Source of the DNA: Chrysochromulina tobinii | Taxonomy: Eukaryota; Haptophyta; Prymnesiales; Chrysochromulinaceae | NCBI GenBank assembly: GCA_001275005.1 | Contig: JWZX01001519.1 | Span: 1 to 16,591, forward strand | Length of the DNA: 16,591 bases | Direction of reading: 5' to 3' | Part shown: positions 1-6,782 of the stretch, piece after piece | Layout of the letters: every line of letters starts with the position of its first letter | Position numbering within the stretch: the stretch's first letter is position 1 | Notes under the pieces: model-generated | What the model was told of the DNA's origin: nothing | The model's database searches: none | The model's input: the letters and a program-made list of their open reading frames with translations, nothing else | Translations under genes and position numbers: made by a program

Positions 1-67
<67 letters not shown>

Positions 68-82
68 GAGAAAGAGAGAGAG
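1..82. repeat. (AG)n microsatellite
   Basis: An almost pure AG dinucleotide run with a few AAAG and GGAG interruptions fills the left edge. Read on the minus strand it is a CT-rich pyrimidine tract just downstream of a consensus 5' splice site (GTGAGT, complement of 84-89), so it probably lies inside an intron of the neighbouring minus-strand gene. It could also mark an assembly boundary. Confidence 0.9.
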
Positions 83-85
83 CAC

Positions 86-859
86 TCACTCGTAGAAGAC
101 TCCAAACTCGCCCGAGGGGAGCTGTTGCGCCGATTCGCCGCACCGCTGGCCGTGCGTCGGGAAAACCCAGCAGCAGTAGCCCTGCACGATTCCACAGCAA
201 CAGCACCAAAATGCACCGGCTTCGAGACAGTTCTTCTCCGAGAAGAACTGCCGCTCGCGCTCGATCTGCTTGGCGAAGCGCGCCAGCTGCTCGCCAAACG
301 GGTCCGGGTGCTCGGGCGTGAGCCACCCGTGCGAGATGGACATGATGTGGAGCGGCTTGTCGTCGTTGCTCATGCAGCAGACGAAGCAGGTCTCACACTC
401 CCTTCCCATGTGCCCGCGCGGGAGTGCGCGCACCTCCGCCTCCGACAGGAATGCCTCCTCGGGGAGCTCCTGCCGGCGCGATAGCACCGCACCGCGGCGG
501 GCCTGCTCGAGCAGCCACGAGAGGCGGAGGAGCCGCACGGGCGCGGGACTTCCGTCGCTCCCCTGGCGCATCAGCGAGTACATCTTCTCCGGCGTGAAGA
601 AGATCTGGCCGTCGACCGGATTCTGCGCCTTGTCTTTCAGATATTTCGCCCAAAACACCTGGCCCCACTTCAAGGCCTCCTCTTGCGACTGGACTTTCGG
701 CTCGGGAAAGGCGGGTTTACCGCCGGCCTTGCCTGTGACCTTCGGCTTGGCCTCGCGCTCCATGACCTGGGAAAAGGGTGCCAGCTCCATGTGTCCAGCC
801 CAAGCCCTGACGCACGTCTGGGATTTCGGTGGGACCGAGTAATCTATCCGCGAGATCAT
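86..859 (-). CDS. 5' exon(s) of a conserved algal protein with SH-x-WL...HPDP motif; function unknown
   Basis: A 257-codon frame starts at an ATG at 859-857 and runs to a TGA at 88-86. The second half has a compact cysteine-rich conserved block: a C-x-x-C...CC-M-S-N-D-D segment, then M-S-I-S-H-G-W-L-T-P-E-H-P-D-P-F-G, then a charged helix. From memory, hypothetical proteins of dinoflagellates and haptophytes share this S-H-x-W-x(4)-H-P-D-P signature, usually followed by a G-V-F-x-D-[WFY]-x-S-L-x-Q segment. Here the frame ends in G-E-F-G-V-F-Y-E, exactly where that segment should continue, and a perfect GTGAGT donor overlaps the last codon. The TGA is therefore probably intronic, and the real exon would be 90-859 (phase 2). 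The Cys/Trp-rich stretch at about 150-215 lacks conservation cues and may hide a short intron. The first 120 residues are basic and charged, without a recognised domain or signal peptide. Function is not assigned. Confidence 0.6.
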   Translation of the reverse strand: MISRIDYSVPPKSQTCVRAWAGHMELAPFSQVMEREAKPKVTGKAGGKPAFPEPKVQSQEEALKWGQVFWAKYLKDKAQNPVDGQIFFTPEKMYSLMRQGSDGSPAPVRLLRLSWLLEQARRGAVLSRRQELPEEAFLSEAEVRALPRGHMGRECETCFVCCMSNDDKPLHIMSISHGWLTPEHPDPFGEQLARFAKQIERERQFFSEKNCLEAGAFWCCCCGIVQGYCCWVFPTHGQRCGESAQQLPSGEFGVFYE

Positions 860-1002
860 TTACGGATTTCCGAACGGATTTCGTGAGGAACAGGATCTTT
901 TTTAATTAATGAACGCGTTAACCGTTGTCAACAGGTGTTCACGCACATAACTTCAAAGCAAAAGCATCTCGTGTCATGAGTTGCAAATCCAAACCCAAAC
1001 TC
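860..1002. other. Short intergenic spacer between two tandem minus-strand genes
   Basis: About 140 bases, more AT-rich than the flanking genes, with a TTTTTTAATTAATGAA stretch at 898-912. It should hold the 3' flank of the upstream minus-strand gene and the promoter of the 86-859 gene. No canonical polyadenylation signal or promoter element stands out. Confidence 0.5.
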
Positions 1003-3021
1003 TCACACATACACTCCCTCCGACGGCGGCGCCGATTCATCGGCCGCTGGTCTTTCTGCCCCCGGCTCAGCGGCCGCTTCAGCCTGTTCCTGCACCGCCG
1101 ATGGGGCCGTCGCCATGGCAGCCGCCTCATCCGCCCTCTCCGCCGACGAAACCGACGGCGTGGCCGGATCGGGAACGGCTGCTTTTGACGAAACCGACGG
1201 CATGGCCGGATCGGGAACGGCTGCTTTTGACGAAACCGACGGCATGGCCGGATCGGGAACGGCTGCTTTTGACGAAACCGACGGCATGGCCGGATTGGGA
1301 ACGGCTGACTGCGACGGCGCATTCACATTCACAGCCTCATCTGCCTGCGACGGCGCGTTCACATTCACAGCCTCATCTGCCGCCGCCTTGAGCACCTCGA
1401 TGTTTTGGAGGAGCGCGTCCAGCCGGGCGGCCGCTTGGTCTGCTAGTGTCTCGGTGGAGGAGGCCCCGGGCGCCGTCCCGGGCGCCGTCCCGGGCGCCGT
1501 CTCGGGCGCCGTCTCGGGCGCCGTCTCGGGCGCCATCTTGGGCGCATGCGGCTCTGCGGGCGCTGAGCCTTCGCCGTTGGATGCCTGCGACGGCGCGTTC
1601 ACATTCACAGCCTCTGCGGGCGCTGCGCCTTCGCTGCTAGAGGCCTCGGCCGCCGTCGCGGGCGCCGCCTCTGGCACCGCCTCCGCTGTCGCCTCCGCTG
1701 TCGCCTCCGCTGTCGCCTCCGCTGTCGCCTGCTCACCCGTCTCCGCCGCTGCGAACGCTGTCGTCGCCTCTGCCGCCGCTTCCGCTGCCGCGTCCGACGC
1801 TTCTTCCGATGACCCCTCTACTGCGGCCTCTGGTGCGGACTCTGGTGCGGCCTCTGGTGCGGCCTGCGTCGCCTCTGCCTCCGCCGGCGCCGCTTCTTCT
1901 GCGGCCGCTTCACCTTCCTCCTCCATCGCCACCTCCTCCACCTCGTCCTCCTCCATCACCTCAACCACCCCTTCGGCCCCCTCAGACACGTCCGCCCCCC
2001 CTTCCGCCGTCTCGCCAGGTGCACCCCCCTCCACCGTCGTCGTAGCTTCCCCGTGCGTGCCGGGCGCCGTACCGGGCGCCGCTGCCTGGCGCACCGACCC
2101 AAAAACGGCATCCGCCCCGAGCTCCTCGAGCTGCGCCAGCGCCGCGCGCATCTGATGAAGGGCGCAATCAGAGGTCCTCAGCGGTGCTCATCACGGCACT
2201 CATCAGTGGCCATCCTCATCATCATCAGTGGCCATCCTCATCAGTGCATCATCATCATCATCAGTGGCCATCCTCATCAGTGCATCATTATCATCATCAG
2301 TGGCCATCCTCATCAGTGGTCATCATCAGTGGCCATTCAGAGGCCTAGCACGCACTCGCAATCAGAGGCGCAATCAGAGGCCTAGCACGCACTCGCTCCT
2401 GGCGAGGGAGGCAATCAGCATGCAATCATCCTCATCAGAGGTGCAATCAGAGGCCTAGCACGCACTCGCTCCTGGCGTGCCTCCACCGCCCTCGTCTCCG
2501 CCGTCCGAAGAGGCGCGCTGTCGTGAGCGCTGGCGGAGTCGCCCGTCACAGCGCCCGACGCCGCGCCTGTCGCCGCGCCGACCGCCGCGCCGTCCATGCC
2601 CTGGTCCTGGCGCTTGTCCTGCAGCAGAGTCCTCAGCAATTCCATCTGCTGCTGCTCGATTGGATCGGGCCGCTTGGCGCGTCCGCCGCCGGCGCCGCCG
2701 GGACCTGCGCCGACCGAGCTGCCATCCCTGCCCTCCCCCTGCCCGCCATCCCCACCCTCCCCGCCCTCAAACGCTCCGCCCACGCGCGCCTTGAGGGATG
2801 CCGCCGCCGCCGCCCGTGCTGCGGCACCCAACGGCTCCGCCCCCGCCGCCTCCGCTTGGCCCTTTTTGATGGCCGGAGGCACTTTCGTTGGCGCCCCTCG
2901 GGCTCCGCCCCCGGCGCGCGCCGCTCGCATCGCGCTGATCGAGCTGGGGCCGGCAATGGCGCCTTCGTCGTCGTCGGGGGCGGCGCCACTGGCGCTGGGC
3001 TCGTCCTCGTCCATGCCCCCC

Positions 3022-3071
<50 letters not shown>

Positions 3072-3752
3072 CCGCGCGGACCCCGCATTGAAGGCGCGCG
3101 TGGTCATGCCTTCGGGCGGCGGCGGAGGAGGCTTGTAATTCTCGAGCACCTCGGAGCAGCTCAGCGAGAACTCATACAGGTCGTACGCGCCCGAGGCCTC
3201 GTACCCGCGCGCGATCTCGAGGCCCGAGATGAACGCCCCAGCGGGGCATGCGCGGCCGCGGCTTTCCTCGACGCCGTCGACCGCAGTGAGGCCGTGCGCC
3301 TCGACGAGCTCGGTGTCGGAGGAGCCGCACATGAGCGAGAACCCGTACAGGTCGGCCTTCGACCAGCCGCCGCCCCGGCCGCGCGTCACCACCAGGCCAC
3401 GAGCCGAATGCGGCCGAGGGCACGATGCCGTCGCCCGCTGCGCCGTCGCCCACATCAGCATCTTCGGGCCGAGTTGGGACCACGGCGTGGCCGCGGGCCC
3501 GCACTGGATGCGAAACTCGTACGCGTCGCGCCCATTGATCGGCGCGTGCAGCTGCTGCACGTGCAGCCCGGTGACAAACGGCCGGCCTCGGACACTCGCA
3601 CAGGAGAGCTTGTGGGTTGCGGCCACGTCGGCCGCAAAGGCGAGGCCAAACGGCCCGACGATGGTGGTCTGAAGTGACGGGCCATCGAGATCCTCGATGC
3701 GCGCGTCGTCGGCCACGCGGCCGACGGCCAGCGACAGGAGCACCGCGAGCAT
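1003..3752 (-). CDS. Secreted-type protein: three Cys-bounded repeats, poly-Gly/acidic linker, Ala/Glu-rich tail (two exons)
   Basis: Exon 1 is 2466-3752 (429 codons), exon 2 is 1003-2151 (382 codons plus stop), with a phase-0 GT-AG intron at 2152-2465. The start at 3752 was chosen because it opens a short hydrophobic signal-like segment (M-L-A-V-L-L-S-L-A-V-G); the frame stays open 5' to 4052 but that part looks non-coding. Residues about 35-195 hold three repeats of the form C-x(n)-G-[LF]-x-[VI]...D-x-Y-x-F-x-[LIF]-x-C, ending E-F-R-I-Q-C, G-F-S-L-M-C and E-F-S-L-S-C. They recall dermatopontin-like Cys-paired strands, but I cannot assign a family. Then follow a proline run, a poly-glycine tract (from 3072 down), an acidic D-E-D-E / D-D-D-E-G stretch and a Q-rich helix. 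Exon 2 continues that helix (M-R-A-A-L-A-Q-L-E-E-L-G) and then becomes Ala/Glu/Pro-rich with several in-frame tandem repeats. The exon join is supported by phase and by helix continuity. An extracellular or scale/matrix role is a guess. Confidence 0.65.
1144..1305 (-). repeat. 42-bp in-frame tandem repeat (about 4 copies) in exon 2
   Basis: Four copies of a 42-base unit encode a 14-residue repeat, K-A-A-V-P-D-P-A-M-P-S-V-S-S, with one or two substitutions per copy. The unit is a multiple of three, so the frame is kept. Confidence 0.9.
1306..1735 (-). repeat. Further in-frame repeats: ADEAVNVNAPSQ, ETAPGTAPG, AEATAEA
   Basis: The dodecapeptide A-D-E-A-V-N-V-N-A-P-S-Q (or its A-E-A variant) is encoded three times, at about 1306-1341, 1344-1379 and 1582-1617. 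A 15-base GGGCGCCGTCCC/TC unit is repeated six times at 1467-1540 and encodes E/G-T-A-P. A 12-base unit is repeated at about 1678-1728 and encodes A-E-A-T. Confidence 0.85.
2152..2465 (-). repeat. Intron of the secreted-type gene, made of CACTGATGATGATG minisatellite and exon-edge copies
   Basis: Donor CGA|GTGCGT (exon ends at 2466) and acceptor CATCAG|ATGCGC (exon starts at 2151), both phase 0. The intron begins GTGCGTGC while the downstream exon begins ATGCGCGC, a degenerate copy. The segment GAGCGAGTGCGTGCTAGGCC at the upstream exon edge recurs wholly or partly at about 2380-2410 and 2345-2360. The remainder is a roughly 40-base minisatellite of CACTGATGATGATGATG and GAGGATGGC units (about 2200-2335). 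Confidence 0.7.
3016..3073 (-). repeat. (GGC)n tract encoding poly-Gly
   Basis: About 18 uninterrupted GGC codons on the minus strand encode poly-glycine between the Cys-repeat domain and the acidic linker of the secreted-type protein. Confidence 0.9.
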
Positions 3753-4141
3753 TTTGTGGACCGCGCCCCACGAGATGGCCCGGGAGAGCGACGTAACGAA
3801 ACCTCGCCGTCTCGGCGCTTGCGCACGTGGGTGCCCGCAAACGACACCGCCGTAGAGACAAAACCCCTTCACATGAAAACGCCGATCGCGCGGAAAAAGA
3901 CAAGCAACAGCACGACCCCGCGCTGGACGCGCACGCGCCGAGGTGACTGCCCATTCCTGAGACCCCGAGCTGGGCTGCCTCTCTCGAGGGCATGCGACTC
4001 TCCGTTCGCGATGAGCTTCGGAGCCACACACGCCCCACGCGATTCCCCTCATCCTTGCGGCCCGCTGCTGGCTGCTGCATGCCTGCGCCGAGACACTTCA
4101 AGCGCCCTTCGTGCTTCGAGCTTGCAGCCGCTCGTGGTCCC
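3753..4141. promoter_or_regulatory. Divergent intergenic interval, presumed bidirectional promoter
   Basis: It separates the minus-strand secreted-type gene (ATG at 3752) from the plus-strand WD40 gene (ATG at 4142 or 4208). Open frames run through it on both strands, but their compositions are unlike the confirmed coding parts and they give no recognisable protein. The most AT-rich part is 3855-3915. No TATA box can be called with confidence. Confidence 0.4.
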
Positions 4142-4207
4142 ATGGTCGCCATGCTGCCGAATGCACGCATGCAGCTTCAGCCTCTCTTCGTCTCACTTGT
4201 TCGCAGG

Positions 4208-5679
4208 ATGATGGCGACGCTCATCAACTGTGTAGTGGAAAAAACGATCGCCCACAGCGACGACACCGACAGCGACAACATCATGTCGGTGGCGTTGTCC
4301 CCAGACGGGACCAAGATCGTGTCGGGATCGGGCGACAAGACGATCAAAGTCTGGGATTCGGGTGCGCCGGAGCCCTCAAACTCGCCCCCTCCTTGGCCAA
4401 AACTGACGCCTGCTGGCTTGTCTGACAGCCAAACTGGAGCTGCTGAGCGAGAAGACGAACGCGCACAGCGAATGGATCACATCAGTGGCGTTTTCACCGG
4501 ACGGGACCAAGATCGTGTCGGGATCGTGCGACAAGACGATCAGAGTCTGGGATTTGGGTGCGCCGCGGCCCTGAAATGGCACCCGCTTGGCCAAAACTGA
4601 CGTCTGCTGGCTTGTCTGGCAGGCAAACTGGAGCTGCTGAGCGAGAAGACGAACGCCCACAGCGACGTCATCGGGTCCGTGGCGTTTTCCCCGGACGGGA
4701 CCAAGATTGTCTCCGGATCGGACGACGAGACGATCAAAGTCTGGGATTCGGGTGCGCCGGAGCCCTCAAAATTGCCCCTCCTTGACCGAAACTGACGTCT
4801 GCTGGCTTTTGTCTGGCAGACAAGCTGAAGCTCTTGAGCGAGAAGACGAACGCTCACAGCGGATGGATCTCGTCAGTGGCGTTTTCCCCGGACGGAACCA
4901 AGATCGTGTCGGGATCGGGCGACAAGAAGATCAAAGTCTGGGATTCCGGTGCGCCGGAGCCCTCAAATCGCCCCTCCTTGGCCGAAACTGACGTCTGGTG
5001 ACTTGTCTGGCACAGGCGCGCTGGGGCTGCTGAGCAAGAAGACGAAAGCCCACAGAAGCGGGATCTCGTCGATGGCGTTTTCTCCTGACGGGACCAAGAT
5101 CGTGTCGGGATCGCACGACAAGACGATCAAAGTCTGGGATTCAGGTGCGCCGGAGTCCTCAAAATCGCCCCTCCTTGGCCAAAACTGACGACTGCTGGCT
5201 TGTCTGGCAGGCAAACTGGAGCTGCTGAGCGAGAAGTTGAACGCGCACAGCAACGAGATCGAGTCGGTTGCGTTTTCCCCGGACGGGACCAAGATTGTAT
5301 CCGGATCGTGCGACAAGACGATCAAAGTCTGGGATTCCGGTGCGTCTAGAGCTCAAAATCGCCCCTCCTTGGCCAACACTGACGCTTGCTGGCTTGTCTG
5401 GCAGGCAAACTGGAGCTGTTGAGCAAGAAGATGAACGCCCACAGCCGCGAGATCACGTCGGTGGCGTTTTCCCCGGACGGGACCAAGATTGTGTCCGGAT
5501 CGTACGACCAGACGATCAAAGTCTGGGATATCGTCAACTGGTCTCGCAAAGACCATTTGTTGTTCAACGTTACCACCCAGCGATTTGTCTTGCTCATGCT
5601 GTGGCTGAACAAATACAGCATGACGTTTCCTGATGACGTGCTTGATCTGCTCATCGAAGCTTGCTTGCTAAGTAAGTGA
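4208..5679 (+). CDS. WD40-repeat protein, seven exons with one WD repeat each
   Basis: Exons are 4208-4361, 4429-4557, 4623-4751, 4820-4948, 5016-5144, 5211-5339 and 5405-5679. All six introns are GT-AG, 65-68 bases long and phase 1 (G|GT...CAG|GC). Each exon encodes one WD unit: a [13 protein letters not shown] lead, then [15 protein letters not shown], then D-K-T-I-K-V-W-D, so seven repeats should close one beta-propeller. WD propellers are protein-interaction scaffolds; the partner is not shown. After the last W-D a C-terminal segment ([10 protein letters not shown], later [13 protein letters not shown]) resembles tails seen on algal WD40 proteins and could be a helical docking module. The start is uncertain: ATGs at 4142 and 4208 are both in frame, and 4208 is chosen because it directly precedes the conserved T-I-A-H-S. 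A perfect GTAAGT donor overlaps the terminal codons at 5671-5676, so the true 3' end may differ. Confidence 0.88.
4310..5404 (+). repeat. Tandem exon+intron repeat array of about 195 bp units (WD40)
   Basis: Six successive units, each a WD exon plus its intron, are spaced 194-197 bases apart. The introns also match one another: they begin GTGCGCCGG-AGCCCTCAAA, pass through CCTCCTTGGCC, and end TGCTGGCTTGTCTGGCAG. Repeats and introns therefore arose by duplication of one intron-containing unit, or are kept alike by gene conversion. Confidence 0.92.
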
Positions 5680-6146
5680 GGCGGGGTGGCGGTATGGGTC
5701 GGCAACTGGGTGTCTCCCGCATGCGCATCTGATTTTAGCACCCCCGTCGCCGCGCGCCAATATTATATGTGAGGTTAAAAACAGGGTGCATGATCGATGA
5801 CAGCCCCGCGCCCCGTGGCCAGTCCGAAAGAGGATCCCCCAAGCCCAAGCGAGCCGCACGCACCTGCCAAGAGGCTCCATATCCACCGACAATCGAATAT
5901 GCTCGGCATAACTTGCCTAATAAGCGTCGTGAAAAGTGTGATAAAGTGTGTGAAGCACAATCGTTACAATGAAGTTGAAGACCTTTTTGTATTTGCGTTC
6001 TGGCCTTGCAAATCTCCACACAGCTGCTACGACGGCACGCAGGAAACCTGGAAGGCAATTCATAATATCTATATCATGATCTATATTAAGATTGATTGCG
6101 GGCCGCATTTTCGCCCGAGGAGTCGAGTAGTACGGTTCACGCACTT
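5680..6146. other. Convergent 3' intergenic spacer, partly AT-rich
   Basis: It lies between the 3' ends of the plus-strand WD40 gene and the minus-strand VPS13-like gene. It holds AT-rich patches (5757-5785 and 5895-5950), an imperfect palindrome centred on ATCATGAT near 6080 with flanking TATAT arms, and a degenerate copy of a VPS13-like exon boundary (5814-5881). No convincing gene is present. Both polyadenylation sites should lie here but no canonical signal is clear. Confidence 0.6.
5814..5881 (-). pseudogene. Degenerate copy of the last VPS13-like exon's 5' boundary
   Basis: Read on the minus strand, a TTGGCAG|GTG acceptor-like site is followed by CTCGCTTGGG and CTCTTTCGGACTGGCCACG. The same order occurs at the genuine boundary of exon 19 (6741-6790), and 19 bases (5814-5832 and 6741-6759) are identical. 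The copy is frame-disrupted and lies beyond the gene's stop codon. Confidence 0.65.
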
Positions 6147-6782
6147 CTACACTCGCACTTCAATGACCTTCCCGCCTGCTGCCTTGGCCTTCCCCTTGGA
6201 GTCGGACGGCCAGTCATTGGCCGCCGGCCGCCACCCCATGGCGCCGAGCGCTGAAGCGCCGTGGTGAGCACTTGTATGCTGCCGCCACCCCATGCCGAAC
6301 CCGAAGGCAGCGGCCGTGCCTACCGGAAGCCCGACGCGCCGCCGCTGGCTCAGCACCGACGCGGCGTCGCGGGCGTGACGGGCCTGGTGCTGATGCAACG
6401 CGTGGCTCACATACGTGTCGAAGGTGCGACTCGCCGTCAGCGCCCGGTGCAAGCCGATTGCGGCTGAATTGGCGACCCCATCGGCGGTGGAGGAGGGGTT
6501 GGCTAGCCCACGACGGCGCCTGAGCATGCGCGGCCTCCACGCGCGCTGCAGCACTGTGGCCGCCGCGGCCTCCGCCCTCTGCTGCTCGTCGGGCACGCGG
6601 GCGGGCTGTATCTGGCCGTGCATGCCAAACTCGCGCGGGCGGCGCAGCGGCTGCGAAGCGCTCATGACGGCGCTGGGCCCGGCGCTCGCGTGGTGGCGAT
6701 GCTTGAGGCGCTCACGACGGCGCTCCGCGTGCGAGGCGGCCGTGGCCAGTCCGAAAGAGAAGCCCCCAAGCGAGAGCACCAC
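6147..6782 (-). CDS. VPS13: VPS13-like exon 19: C-terminal tail with IQ-like motif
   Basis: It enters in phase 0 with V-V-L-S-L-G-G-F-S-F-G-L-A-T, plausibly the last hydrophobic helix of the family core. The tail is basic and Ala/His-rich, with an IQ-like T-V-L-Q-R-A-W-R-P-R-M-L-R-R-R-R stretch at about 6518-6560 that could bind calmodulin. Near the end M-G-W-R occurs twice, flanking an A-H-H-G-A pentapeptide, the product of a small in-frame duplication. The stop is TAG at 6149-6147. No PH domain is seen downstream. Confidence 0.75.
   Translation of the reverse strand: MVLSLGGFSFGLATAASHAERRRERLKHRHHASAGPSAVMSASQPLRRPREFGMHGQIQPARVPDEQQRAEAAAATVLQRAWRPRMLRRRRGLANPSSTADGVANSAAIGLHRALTASRTFDTYVSHALHQHQARHARDAASVLSQRRRVGLPVGTAAAFGFGMGWRQHTSAHHGASALGAMGWRPAANDWPSDSKGKAKAAGGKVIEVRV

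Noticed and set aside
1115-2155. Long plus-strand open frame rich in Ala/Ser
   Set aside because: It is the antisense shadow of exon 2 of the secreted-type gene; GC-rich repeats keep several frames open.
2523-3677. Plus-strand 384-codon open frame
   Set aside because: Antisense to the Cys-repeat exon; its composition is Arg/Pro/Ala-biased without any motif.
3172-4170. Minus-strand 332-codon frame extending 5' of the secreted-type gene
   Set aside because: Frame-shifted relative to the exon with conserved repeats; its 5' part overlaps the divergent promoter interval and lacks motifs.
6056-6105. AT-rich imperfect palindrome as a terminator or origin
   Set aside because: The stem has several mismatches and eukaryotic genes do not use such terminators; mentioned only as spacer content.
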